This document shows positions 52,728 to 63,410 of a stretch of DNA of 64,000 nucleotides, in pieces (the first letter of the stretch is position 1; every line of letters begins with the position of its first letter). The stretch is taken from the NCBI GenBank assembly GCA_036365515.1, contig CM070877.1, forward strand, positions 5,589,001-5,653,000. Reading direction: 5' to 3'. The notes below the pieces were generated by a model, which saw only the letters and a program-made list of their open reading frames with translations, did not search any database and had not been told where the DNA came from. The translations under genes and the position numbers were made by a program. This stretch comes from Torymus aiolomorphi. Taxonomy: Eukaryota > Arthropoda > Insecta > Hymenoptera > Torymidae.

Positions 52728-53308
52728 TACCCTGGTGGAAATCAAAACACATTTTATAACTAATAACTGACCATTTATATTAGAAACTCGCTATAAAATA
52801 GGAATTTCTCTTGTCCAGTTTCTAGCTCCTGATGAAACGCTTTCTCTCCTATTATTTGGCCATTTAATAGATTGAAAAATAGAATGAGTTTTTCGAATAC
52901 AAGCACAAGCTTGTTTTTGACTATTTTAAAGGTATTAAAACTGATCAGCTCCTTTAATCTGGAAATGGCTAGCAGAAGGCTTGCTGTTATGACAAGAGTG
53001 AGAGAGATAGAATCAGATGGAGAAATAAAAGTTTTGCTGAATTATTCATAGAATGAGTACAACAAATGATTTGTTAGTTAATGTTATATATTTATATTTT
53101 GGTAAGCCATCCAATGCACTTTAATGCTCTTTCATCAAAGACAAAATTAGTAAGTAAATCAAATACGAATATTTTGTTGTTACGTCAATGTAAGAAATAG
53201 ACAAATAACGGTCGAAAACTCGTTTCATTATAGCGATTGATTAGTCAGTCTTACTAGCTATTTTCTAACTTCTTAGCCATTTCACATAGATGAATTTCTA
53301 CCAGGATA
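52728..53308. mobile_element. CCCTGGTAGAAA MITE, copy 3 (52730-53306, 577 bp)
   Basis: Ends CCCTGGTGGAAAT and ATTTCTACCAGGA, flanked by TA (52728-52729 and 53307-53308). The left third matches copy 2 directly (ctattatttggccatttaat). The middle block with atggctagcagaaggct matches copy 2 in inverse orientation, so an internal segment has flipped or the family is partly palindromic. Confidence 0.8.
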
Positions 53309-53503
53309 GTACAATTTTCGTAAAGAGCGTATAGATAAAAAAAGCTGACTCTTTTAATCCATAGGAAAGTAAAAAAAAAAAAACACGGGATCACATAGTA
53401 TAGAAGATTACACTGTACGATACTTTGTCTTTAAGTAAACGCACATCGAGTCCAGTTAGACACTGTACCTTGATTTACTTGATACACCTGCATGAGTATG
53501 CGC
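53309..53503. other. AT-rich spacer
   Basis: Nothing recognised. Confidence 0.4.
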
Positions 53504-54076
53504 TTAAGGACGCTTGCTCACAAAATGAGTTTCTATAGAATCTTATGAAACTTGCAGGGTAGATTCTTATTGTTATTATGTGCAACATCTGCAAACTTCA
53601 GAAAGCCTAGCAACACCGTTCATGAGATATAAGCTATCAAAGTTAGACAATTTAATACGGTGTCTTATGAAAAAGTCGTGAAAAAATTAACGTTTTCATT
53701 AATAACGCCAAAAGTTTTCTATAGAATTGAACGAAAAAGAGATATTTTACTAATGATGATATTTTAAATAAGCTCTCCAAAATCCAGAAAGCCTAGCAGC
53801 ACCGTTTTCGAGATACAGTTGTTTAAAGTAGGTAACTTCGGCCGCGCGTGTCCTTGTGTGTGTGTAAACAAACCAATGGCGTGTCCGCGCGCTACGCGTG
53901 TGTCTACACAGACGGAGCGCTTCGATGTGAATGTACACACCGATGAAGCGGCGCCATGTGTACGTGTACAGTCTCGCGTGAAATTTTGAGAGTGGGGAGA
54001 CCCGAGAGAGCTCTAGGCGTATGGCGTTCGACTCTGCGTACTTTTGGTTACGATTGCAATGAGCAAGCGTCCTTAA
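53504..54076. mobile_element. TTAA-type non-autonomous element (53508-54072, 565 bp)
   Basis: Inverted ends GGACGCTTGCTCA between TTAA at 53504-53507 and 54073-54076. The interior, read in reverse, shares order and sequence with 27954-28510: a CpG-rich half with gtctccccactct, tatctcgaaaacggtgctgc, CATAAGACACCGT, a second atatctcatgaacggtg, then aagtttcataaga. The terminal repeats of the two elements differ completely after the first GG. Non-coding. Confidence 0.85.
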
Positions 54077-54369
54077 TACAGAGATAATGCTATCTTGTGA
54101 AATTCGAGCGGTTGTTTATCAGAGGACTCGTGTCGCGTTAACGGCTCCATTTGTAATTAATTATAGTGATGCTGTAGCCGCTTTAAGTAAAAAATTTCAT
54201 GCAAATTTATAGTTTCGATAATTAGTAGATTTATACCACTTTTTATAACACGTTTTTAAACACTTTTTTAAAGATGACCAAAAACATCCTTATTTACATG
54301 GAATAAGTCCAACCTCATCAAGATAAATATCACAACAGCGCCATAAATTCAGCCTCACCACGGCAGAGA
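54077..54369. other. AT-rich spacer
   Basis: ATGCAAAT at 54199-54206. Nothing else recognised. Confidence 0.4.
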
Positions 54370-54910
54370 TAGGTACATTTCATCAATCCACACATACACA
54401 GCCGCGCATCCCCCGCCCGCGATCGAACTTCATCGGAATACGGAAAACGAACACCGCGCCAGCACGACTATATGCTATATATACTCTATACTACTGCGGG
54501 CATTTCGAGCATGCACGAAATTGCCATCGCGCTAACTCACTCACTCTCTCTCTCTCTCTTTGTCTCGGGTGAGAACGGGAATGTAAGTCGACGTCGTCGT
54601 CGTCGGTGCTCTGGCCGTGACCTAGCGCGACGTTGCCATGGCGCCCATAGCCGGGCGAGACACCTTCCTCTTCGTGCGCAGAGGCAGAGAGAGAGAGAGA
54701 GAAAGAGACATCGATCTTTGACCCGCGGGCAATGCGCGCGCGGAGTACGTACATATACGTAACCGTGGGTTTATCTACTCTCGCGATGCCGGGGCGAGTT
54801 CTCCAAATGTTTTTCGCGCGGCGGCGGCGAAGGAGCTTGCGTGTATAGTTCCTTGAGGACTTTTCGAGCCCGTGGAGAGGAGGATTAATACACGGTCACT
54901 GTATAAGAGG
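54370..54910. other. CpG-rich island
   Basis: gacgtcgtcgtcgtcgg at 54590 and gcgcggcggcggcg at 54815. A GTAAGT at 54583-54588 follows a 24-codon frame from ATG 54511, but most of that frame is a CT microsatellite, so I do not call an exon. Confidence 0.35.
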
Positions 54911-55153
54911 ATAAATGCGATTCCTCGAGAATAACATATTTTTAATTTAAGAGGATTGCTGATTCTTTCAGAGGAAGCGGAAATATTTGTGGAAGCAGGG
55001 GAGAGTGGAGAATGGGGAGCTAATCGCCTTACGTTAATTCGATAAGTGTTATACAGTAGTTACTTTAGAGTGGAACTCGGAAAGTTTCTCTCGAAGATAA
55101 TTCTCGCACCTTCGGTTTCCCGAATATGTTGTCGATATTTAAAACTGTATACT
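54911..55153. other. AT-rich spacer
   Basis: Nothing recognised. Confidence 0.35.
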
Positions 55154-55395
55154 AAAATCCTATGGGTCTGAAGTTAGCATCGTTGGTGTGCAACGAAGTA
55201 ACTTTTTACAATTAATTAAAGTTATCAAGCAATGAAAATTTTATCTAAATCGTTGTTATAGAGTTATTTGATACTATATAAAACAATAAATTTACACGAA
55301 AAATTACTATTAATTATTATGAACTTGAAGTAAAATCAAATATTTTTTTATTTCGTTGCACTACAATGTTGCAAACTTGAGACCCATAAAATCCT
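55154..55395. mobile_element. 8-bp-TSD MITE, copy 3 (element 55162-55387)
   Basis: 226 bp, inverted relative to copies 1 and 2. Ends are ATGGGTCTGAAG and its inverse with one base gained (CTTGAGACCCAT). Flanks are a perfect 8-bp duplication AAAATCCT (55154-55161 and 55388-55395). The interior tactatataaaacaataaa and aagtaaaatca blocks match the other copies in reverse. More diverged than copies 1 and 2 are from each other. Confidence 0.88.
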
Positions 55396-55561
55396 TCAGA
55401 AATATTTTTCTGTTGGTGCTTTTATTTGAGCCGTACTATCTTGCGATATCCTTCACGGAAACATTTAAAGCACCTTTCATGTATGAAATAAACAACTTTT
55501 GAATAGTCCGAAAACTATACCACTTGTAAAAATCATACATGACGAATTCCTCTTCTCTCGC
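55396..55561. other. AT-rich spacer
   Basis: Nothing recognised. Confidence 0.35.
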
Positions 55562-55596
<35 letters not shown>

Positions 55597-55597
55597 T
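55562..55597. repeat. (ATA)n trinucleotide microsatellite
   Basis: About 12 units of ATA. Confidence 0.95.
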
Positions 55598-56700
55598 CGA
55601 ATAAAACTATACTGCGTACCCGGTAAAGCCGTGCAACGGTTCTTTTCATGCGCAGCGAGCTCGCAGCAATAAAAGGGCCGGGGAAAAAAGTTTCAATAAA
55701 ACTACTATCTGAAATCCTACTTATGCAAAGAAGCTCTGTTGTGTTCTATCGGGGCGGAATTCTCTTAACGCATTTCTCCTCGAGCTCTTTACAGTTCCGA
55801 AAGTATTTTCAACTGGAAAATAATTTCCCATCCGTTGAGAAAAGAGAGGGTATATATGTAAAGTGAAGGCATTGCTATGTAGCCGCTCTGGTACACGTGT
55901 TGAATTTTTTCGCGATTATCGCCCAGCCAAGTGGCGAACAATTTTAATTATAGTGCTCTATGTCCTTTTTCATAAACACTCGAGAGTTTTGCAACTACAT
56001 CAGAATTAAGTTCTGTAAATAGGCGAACAAAAATTACATTTACTCGGGCGAATTTCTCTGCATTGGAAAACCACTTTACAGAAGCCACACAACTGTTCAC
56101 CACGCGGCAACAGTTCCAAATTGAAAAATACTAAAAGAAACAGAAAGAAAACAGCTGAGCTTCCTATAGCTCGCGAATCGAAACACTCCGCGCCAGTTCA
56201 TCTTTCGCAAAGTCTATAACGAACCCCGACATTGCTTATACCAGTATACCACGAGCAAAACCATCACTATACAAAAAAAAAAAAGAAACAAATAAATTTT
56301 TTGCCGAGTGTTTCGCGTCAAGTTGATCGCAGGGCTCAAGCGTACACACACACACACATCGCGCAAGTAGTCCCACGAGAGGGGAAAGTCCGGAAATCGA
56401 CTCTCTTGGCGCGGATCGGCGGAGGATCAAATAAACGCTCGCCGCGGCTCCAAAGAGTTGGAGAGAGAAAAACCGAGAGATTGTTTATTTTTCGCCGCGG
56501 CCCCCGCGTGCTATCCATACGCTAGCATCTCTCTCTCAGCTCAGCCAGAAAGTCGCGGGACCGAGGTGAATTCGTGCGGCGCCGATGTGCCGCGGTGCTG
56601 CTGCGGCTATATGGACGACGAAATTCCGTGTTTAGGGTTCGCGGAAGCTACAAGTAAAACAAATATTTTTCCCGCGCAATTTTAACAGACTATTAATTAT
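55598..56700. other. Two weak GC-rich islands
   Basis: GC-rich at 55610-55890 and 56150-56660 (cgccgcggcccccgcg near 56495), AT-rich between. A (CA)n run at 56344-56358. Frames of 60 to 97 codons overlap on both strands and look compositional. Confidence 0.35.
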
Positions 56701-57199
56701 TATGAACTTGTTATTATTCGTGCGAATAATGGCATACAATTTTATACACTCGAGGATAGGGTTTAACTGCCCTCTTTTTGTACTTTAATGATAATGGAAC
56801 GAACGAATTTGTGAACACAATGGTGCGTCAATGTTGGTATGTTTAATCGATTAGTGATGTGACATTTTTTGTACGACGAAAAGGGGTTATGTGAATTCTG
56901 ATGAATACTTATTTTAGAATTACTTCACGGAAAGAGAAAAGTAATTGTAACTTTTAAAAGTTACAATTTTACCAGAGTTTCTGGAGAGATTATTTTTCTA
57001 ATATATAAGCTTTGATCTGATAACGAGACGAAAGTCATCACGTTTGACTTCGCTTCCAAACTCATCGTTTGCTGATTTTTGATAAACTTTTTAAAAAAAT
57101 CAATTCAAAATCTTTACCTAATTACTACACTGCTCCCCCTTTGACCATCATAAAAATCCATCATGTCAAAAGGCTATTTTCCCAGTGAATAAAAAAAAC
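56701..57199. other. AT-rich spacer with a palindrome
   Basis: Contains the 26-bp palindrome listed separately. Otherwise nothing recognised. Confidence 0.4.
56943..56968. repeat. 26-bp perfect palindrome
   Basis: AATTGTAACTTTT followed by its exact inverse without a spacer. It could be the centre of a decayed foldback element. Confidence 0.9.
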
Positions 57200-57900
57200 T
57201 GAAATTCACTCCACCCGAAACTCTCTCTCTCTCTCTCTCTCTCACGCACACACTACACGCGCGCATCGCTCGCGCGCCGTTGCTCTCTTTCGCGGTGCGG
57301 GGCTATTTCGGTTGACACGCCGCGCGTGCCGTCGCTATTCCGAAAAACTGTACCCGAGAGCGCTGACCAGAAATATAATATTCTCTCGACGCGCGCGCGT
57401 GCTTTGCTGCTTTTTTTTTCTCTCTGCCCGAGATGGACAGAATTTTTTTTGCGCTATGGAATAGTTAAATAAGAGATGGGGCGGGGTAAACGCGCAGAGT
57501 GCGTTTTTAAATATAGGTATGTGTATATACGTACGAGTGGCTAAACTCATCTCGGCGGTTCTTCAATTTCGCCGGTTAATAATTGAGCGGCCCAGCCTGA
57601 GATATTCACGAGCCCATCAGCGAAAAGTGAATCTCATGCATTTTTATAAAACTATTAGGTCTCGAAAAACGAGGTAAATATGCACAGCGTTCTCATTTTT
57701 TATTCCTTTAACGTATTCTCTCTCTCTCTTTGTTACCCCGTTTCCTTCGAATTTTCCTACAAAGGCAGGTAACTGCCACCTTTTATTACACCCCGACGCG
57801 TTTTAGCCCGTTATTTTTGCCCGCAGCGGATGCGAAAGCAAAATTTCCGAATAATCGCGAGCTGTCTTCTTTGAGAAGCAAAACAAAAAGAAAAGGTTTT
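57200..57900. other. CpG-rich island with CT run
   Basis: (CT)n at about 57221-57243, then cgcgcgcatcgctcgcgcgc at 57258 and gacgcgcgcgcg at 57388. A 71-codon minus frame is not recognisable. Confidence 0.4.
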
Positions 57901-58139
57901 TAATTAACGAAGAAAAAGAGGTTGACGTTGTTTTTATTTTTTTCAGGATTAATTAAAAAGCAATTTAAAAAGTTTATAAATTCTTTATTGATGTAATAAG
58001 CGTGTTTCCGGAAAAATAATACCAACGATTATTTCTTCAAAGAATTATTCATTAATCGAGAAAGCATTGTTTGCAATTTGAAAAATGAGAAGTTAGAAAA
58101 AAAAATTTAATCCTAATAGAGAGTTTAAAGAGCGTATAG
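57901..58139. other. AT-rich spacer
   Basis: Nothing recognised. Confidence 0.4.
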
Positions 58140-58675
58140 GAGGGAAGGCAAAAAGCCGGCGGCAAAAACGAGTATAATTCATTCCCCCATTCCGCCGGTC
58201 TTCTTTTTTCAGCAAAATGATAAACGTAAATTGTGTTTCACGAAAACGTGCGTGCGCACGCGCGTGGCATTTATTTCACTATAAACAGCCAGGCGCGATA
58301 TATTATATTTTACCTTTACAAGCGCAATATTTTATACTGTACTACGCGCGCGTGGGTGAGAAGGGGACAGCAACCGCGCGTAATAATGAGACTTGATTTC
58401 CTCATGAATTAAAGATGGATTTCCACGCTTTTTTCTTCCCGCTTTATATATGATCGTTTTCACCGGAATTGTACCGCGTGGCAAAAGCGCGCACACGATA
58501 TTCACACCTGCGCGTGATGTGTAATTATACCAGCGCGCGAGAATTTAAAAAAGCTAATCTTCTTATGCCCACGGGGGCCGGAAAAACGGGCGGTTAAAGT
58601 TAATTAAAGAATGCGCGGGATTATAATGATCTTCATACATTAAGTGGAACGAGCGGGACACGCGCGCGGTGTTGG
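58140..58675. other. CpG-rich island
   Basis: CGCACGCGCG near 58255 and cgcgcgcgg at 58661, up to the left end of the 1.1-kb element. Confidence 0.4.
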
Positions 58676-59782
58676 TACACTGACAGAAAAACCCGGGGAA
58701 AAATTCCTATGTTGCTCTTGGAAGTTGCCCACAACTGCTTAAAATCGAAAAATTTACTATCTTTTATATGAAAAAGTCCAATGTCACAAGTAAAACTTCC
58801 TATGCCAGCATAGTAAAAATTAACACGTGGCTAATGGAACTTTATCTTTTGTACATTTTCCCAGGCTAGCATGGTAAAAATTGAGAGAGTTTTAGAATAA
58901 GAATTCACACGTTCAATCGTAAACAGCCCGCGAGTGCACGAAAAGTTGACCTCTTCAATGTCAAAATAGGAAAGATTCAGACAGATACATGTCAACAAAC
59001 TCAATCCACCTTGGCAACATCGAGACAAAACACAAACGCTAAACGCAACAACTGAATGTGCCGTTCTAATCCAATATACTTGTTTTTATTTATTTTTTTT
59101 TTATTTTTTATGATGAGACAATTTTTAAAATAATTGTTTATTTGTAATATTTTTAAGGAAGGTTGTGAAAAACTATTATATCGAAAATACAAATTCATTA
59201 ATAAATAAATGAGCTTGTTTAATTTAAGGTATTGGTAATATTTATAAAATGTTAAACAATATTCTTAATATATAACATTTGTAATAAATTACGCTAAAAT
59301 AGAGAATAGTATTATTCGAGTTAAAGCATAATTTGTTATAAAATTAGCGCGCATATCTTACGTTTGGGGATATACAAGTTCCAAAATTTTGTAGGACATA
59401 TGTCTTTATAGGTAAGTGGTTAGCGCTCCCGACTACCGTGCCAAGGGTTCCAGGTTCGAGTCTCGATGTCGTCAAAAATTTTTAATTTATTTAATAAATT
59501 TTCTTTAATCATGTTTAATTCAAAAATAACTTCTGTATTGTCTAAATATAATAATTATGTGTCTGATACTCGCTCCTCCCCCACTCCTAAAAAAAAAGAT
59601 GAAATAATTTTTTTCGCTCTTTAAAATCAGTTATAAAAAAATTCCCATGTTAGACTTGGAATTTTTCCTACGTGTATTGCAAATTCTGCTAAAAATCCGA
59701 CATATGGTCGAGTTACGATTCCAACATGGTAATTTTTACACGACAACATAAGAATTTTTACCAGATTTTTTCTGTCAGTGTA
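58676..59782. mobile_element. TA-flanked inverted-repeat element (58678-59780, 1103 bp)
   Basis: Starts CACTGACAGAAAAA, ends with its inverse, and is flanked by TA (58676-58677, 59781-59782), which fits Tc1/mariner-type insertion. Subterminal AAAAATTCYTATGTTG is also inverted at both ends, and similar TTCCTATG / ACATGGTAA blocks are scattered inside. No transposase frame. The interior includes a tRNA-like sequence at 59402-59473. Confidence 0.8.
59402..59473 (+). pseudogene. tRNA-like sequence (tRNA pseudogene or SINE head)
   Basis: Has a pol III A-box-like taggtaagtgg (59409-59419) and a B box GGTTCGAGTCT (59453-59463) at normal tRNA spacing, with a CCCGACTACCGTGCCAAGGG anticodon-arm region. 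Acceptor ends do not pair and the T stem is mismatched, so it is not a working tRNA. An AT-rich tail follows. A tRNA-derived SINE inserted in the surrounding element is plausible. Confidence 0.6.
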
Positions 59783-60229
59783 TGCGTGTACATATACCCG
59801 TGGGGCTCACACGGTTTTTTTTTTCTTTTTTTACAAACATCGCTGTTTATAATAATTTCATTAGTACACATATGTATACGGCGGCGACACGGAAATTTTC
59901 AGCAATCGCAACTGTAAAGAGAATATTTAATTAGCAGAGCAGCGGGGAAATGAAAAGGCTTAATAATCTTGTCTCGACTCACCCATTTTTAATCGAATAA
60001 TCGATATATCTTAGTATTTTTTTTAAATTAGATTATCCTTGTTGCACACTTAGAAAATAAGTATATAGCTTTGAAATCTAGTTAAAGAATATCGTTTTAG
60101 CGCAGATTAGAGCCGTGGTCATGCATACTGAAACTGGAAAAATGCTCACAACAAAGAATTAATATATTGCTTCTTTCATATAAGAAATAAACATCTTCGC
60201 GTCCACGCAATTATCGTATATATACACAC
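59783..60229. other. AT-rich spacer
   Basis: Nothing recognised. Confidence 0.4.
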
Positions 60230-60780
60230 TTGCCAAGCCCTCACGAAAATCAATCATTTTATCTCGCGACTTAACGAGCGCTTCCCGCTAATTGGAAAAT
60301 TTCGCGCTCGAGCACGAAAAATTCAACGGCCTCTGCCAAACTCTCTCTCCACTTTCGTGGAGGGGACACGTGATCTTCCTTCCTTCTCTCTCTCTCTGTC
60401 TCTATCCCTGTCCGCGTAGCGGCTAATCTCTCCGTGTGCGTTTCAGTCGCGCACTATCTTCGCGCCGCGTGGGACACGCGCGGGTGTCTCTTCGGTCGTC
60501 GTCGCTTGTGTGTGTCTCTGTGTGTTACTGTGCGCGAGCTGTGAGGTTAAAAACGTCAGCGACGATATTATACACGAATGTGCGCGTGTGATGCACGAAA
60601 ACAGGAATAATCTTGTTGCCGCACGCGCCGGCTGAGCGACCGTTAATCTAATTTTCCGTGTTCCGAATGCTTCGGTGCTGATCGCTTAATCCGTACAGTA
60701 AAATAAGATCAAGCGCGTGTGTAGTGCGGTGGCTGTTTCCGTGATGTTGGTGCACGATGGTGATGAAAAATCATTGCAGA
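60230..60780 (+). promoter_or_regulatory. CpG-rich promoter island of the right-end gene
   Basis: GC-rich block with CT runs at about 60384-60400 and dense CpG at 60450-60485. It contains the core promoter candidate listed next. A 5' UTR exon probably begins here. Its donor is not resolved: GAG|GTTAAA near 60546 and ACAG|GTTTTT near 60800 are options. Confidence 0.4.
60443..60477 (+). promoter_or_regulatory. Candidate core promoter: Inr plus DPE
   Basis: TCAGTC at 60443-60448 fits the arthropod initiator TCAKTY with A+1 at 60445. GGACA at 60472-60476 fits the downstream promoter element RGWYV, and it begins exactly at +28, the position the element requires. No TATA box is seen about 30 bp upstream, as expected for this promoter type. 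It lies in a CpG-rich island 1.4 kb upstream of the signal-peptide exon on the same strand. Each motif alone is common; the exact spacing and context are the support. Confidence 0.45.
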
Positions 60781-61300
60781 AGCGAGGAATTGTTTACAGG
60801 TTTTTTTTATTTATAAATTAATTTTACTTACTATACTGCATAGTGAAGTAGCTGTTATGCACAAGTGCAATTTGATTGGCAAGTACAGCTGGATTTTTCA
60901 TTACTCTGGACAGGTTTCAATCAACTTTTTAGACGCGAACTGTTTTCACAACGAAAGTGCCGTAATGCAGCATCATTCGATTAACAATGGAATTCATTTT
61001 CCGTAAAATTTTGCCGTTAAATTACTTCATTAATTAAAGCGTCTATATAATTTCTGTTGAAGCGTAACGTAAAAGTGATATATGCAGCGCATTTACTAGA
61101 CACTATGTCACTGTCGCGCCACGCTATTTTCCCGAAGCTTCTGTTCATTTTATTTCGTTTCCGATAAAAGCCGTTATATCTATACACATTAAAATATAAA
61201 ATAATTCACGCGCTACGTATTTAAAAAACGCGCGAAAAAATGAAAAATCGAACGCTACCCAATTGATTGCGAAAATTGATTAAAGCGTTTCACGAGCGCG
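60781..61300. other. Putative first-intron AT-rich stretch
   Basis: No element or exon recognised. It would be intronic if the promoter and exon calls are right. Confidence 0.3.
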
Positions 61301-61835
61301 TGTAAATTTCGTTGGTCCCCCTCTCCCATCTCTCTCTTTCGTAATAACCCGGCGAACGGCGATTTCGGCAATTATACTCTAGTGCCACGTGTGTGTGTGT
61401 GTGTGTGCTCATCCAGCGTCCGGTAAACATTGGACGCAGCGGCGCGAATTCGGGAGTACACGAAAAAAAAATCAAGTCACGCATGATTCGACATATATCG
61501 GAACGGCACGCGTGCGCGTTGCGCAAGCAGGTGTTTTTAAAAAACGAAATATTTATTTCCGACATTCTTGGCTGCGACGCGTCTATATATTTTTACTGCG
61601 AGAGCGAGTTTTCAGAGCAGTTTTTTTCCCATCCTCTCGCGTGTGCTATTTACCAAGTTGTCGCGGCTTTTCGCGCTCCTTTTGCGCGCTGCGAAAATGC
61701 GATAGGAATTTTAATTCGCGCACCCACCCGCACGCGCGGACCTCAAAGTTTTATGGGTGACGGAGGATGGAATGTATATAGATATATGTATGTGCCGAGT
61801 GAACTAACAGGGACGACGATTTTTTTTCTTTTCAG
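61301..61835. other. GC-rich island just upstream of the exon
   Basis: (GT)n at 61388-61406. Two frames stay open over about 370 to 510 bp, but neither is in frame with the ATG at 61847 and neither is recognisable. The branch point CTAAC (61804-61808) and pyrimidine tract for the next exon are at its right edge. Confidence 0.35.
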
Positions 61836-61846
61836 CTGCACGGACA

Positions 61847-61894
61847 ATGATAATGACGCTGTGGATGTCTCGGATGCCTTTTTTACTACTGACT
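61847..61894 (+). CDS. First coding exon, putative signal peptide (partial gene)
   Basis: The exon is 61836-61894. In order, the sequence shows a branch-point CTAAC at 61804-61808, a T-rich tract ttttttttcttttcag ending at 61835, the exon, and the strong donor GTAAGT at 61895-61900. The first ATG (61847) opens 16 codons, MIMTLWMSRMPFLLLT, ending in phase 0 at the donor. The peptide has a positively charged residue followed by a hydrophobic stretch (MPFLLLT), the beginning of a typical secretory signal whose remainder would lie in the next exon. Internal ATGs at codons 3, 7 and 10 are alternative starts. A core promoter candidate lies 1.4 kb upstream. I infer a secreted or membrane protein gene extending right of the window. 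Its identity cannot be told from 16 residues. No next exon was recognised before 64000, so the following intron is probably over 2 kb. Confidence 0.55.
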
Positions 61895-61900
61895 GTAAGT

Positions 61901-62460
61901 AGACGCATATTTATTTATTTCGTATATCGATATGGAGTTGTAACAGTGCGAGGTTGAAATTTTTTGGCGAGCGAGTCGCATTTCAGTGGTAGAAGTGAAA
62001 ATTTTCTTTTGAATTACGGCTTTATCAATATATAGAGCTGGACATTTATGTTTCCCAGTGGGAATTCTCGAAAATAGAAGGTTGTAAAATTTTCTAACGG
62101 AAATGTTAAAGGTAAAATTAGATCGACGCGAATTGCACGACAGTATAGTGCATTTCCTAAAAATGATGACACTGCGTGAAAGATATCGACAACATTGAAT
62201 GTTTCAATAGAAGAATATGTCATCGGGAATGTCTGACTATATGTGGCATATATCTACTGCTTATATCTGCTACAGCTATAGTATTTGTATATCCAAGTAT
62301 TTCTTCTTTACTTATGATCATACAAAAATAAGTCCAAACGCACATGCCATTTAGTAGCTACAAATCAACGTGAATATTATACATAAAAATAATATCGCAG
62401 TAAAATGTAATTATAATAATATAAAATATCGGCCGCACGAAAATAAAACTTACAACAATT
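61901..62460. other. AT-rich stretch, presumed intron
   Basis: No exon or element recognised. A minus frame of 69 codons is not recognisable. Confidence 0.35.
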
Positions 62461-63060
62461 GCAGAAGCCAGCCTTCACCTGCGACAAAAGAAAAAACCAA
62501 ATTAATCCGCAAAGTATGACGAAATTCCTGTATCCATCCCACTTTACCTCATCTCACCCCTCGCCCTCCAAAAATCCGTGTCCGTGAAAAATCGCGATAA
62601 GCGCACCGCCCCTCCCATGAATTTGCAATTCGACGCTGGCGAGATCTCGCGATTTAGCATAAAGCCCAGCAGCCTCTCTCTCTTTCCCGGATTTAAACAA
62701 AGCAGCAGCAGCAGCAGCTGCCGCGTGGCCCGGCAGAATGAAAAACGCGCGCGAGTCCGGAAGCTCTCTTTTTTTGTTTCAGTCGAGTGGCCCGGGTGGG
62801 TAATTTTTTTTTTCGCTCTGTGTATACGGGTGGCTAGGTGCGCGTTAGGGCATGCGCACGCGCGTTCGTTCTCCGCGGGGCTGAATTGCGCGAATGGGAC
62901 TTTAGAGTCAGGGCGCTGAGTGTTTTCTTGCCACGCGGCTGTGAGAGAAGAGGGCCGAGAAAGAGAGGCGCACGCGCGGAAGATGAATTATGGCCTCGTC
63001 GAGAGATTGAAGTACGTGTGTGTAGATTCTCCGGTTAAAGAGATTGCGTGTGCGTATAAT
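62461..63060. other. GC-rich island, presumed intronic
   Basis: agcagcagcagcagcagc at 62701, CGCGCG near 62747 and dense CpG at 62840-62980. ttttttgtttcag at 62768-62780 resembles an acceptor, but the phase-0 frame stops after six codons. Confidence 0.35.
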
Positions 63061-63410
63061 AGGTATAGTGGTGTTGTTTTAGATGGAATGAAGTGAGCAT
63101 TGGTGCGGTAAATTGATGTGCTTAGAATGTGCGTAAAGGAGAGAATCTATGGATATAGTGTAAAAAAAGCCTTGCTCGCGGTGGATAATTTATAAGCGTT
63201 ATAAATTAAAAAAAAAATTTGTAATTTTCAAATTTGCCATTAATTATCATAACGTAAACTACGCAGCTACCCTCGTATATAATGATCCAATAAAAGCACC
63301 TAATTAAATAAATAAAACATGCATGAACGCGTCTAATTAAAATTCTGACAGAAACAAACTGTTTCCCTCCTTCCTTTAAAAGCATCATTTTAAACTTATA
63401 CCGCTTCATA
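63061..63410. other. AT-rich stretch
   Basis: Nothing recognised. Confidence 0.4.

Noticed and set aside
54511..54588. Signal-peptide-like exon ending at GTAAGT
   Set aside because: The hydrophobic run LSLSLF is encoded by a CT microsatellite, and there is no promoter or acceptor support.
61393..61902. 169-codon frame overlapping the signal-peptide exon
   Set aside because: Starts in a (GT)n run, runs through the pyrimidine tract and acceptor in a different frame, and has no recognisable content.
62768..62800. Second exon after tttttttgtttcag
   Set aside because: The frame continuing phase 0 from the signal-peptide exon hits a stop within seven codons, and no donor precedes it that gives a sensible exon.
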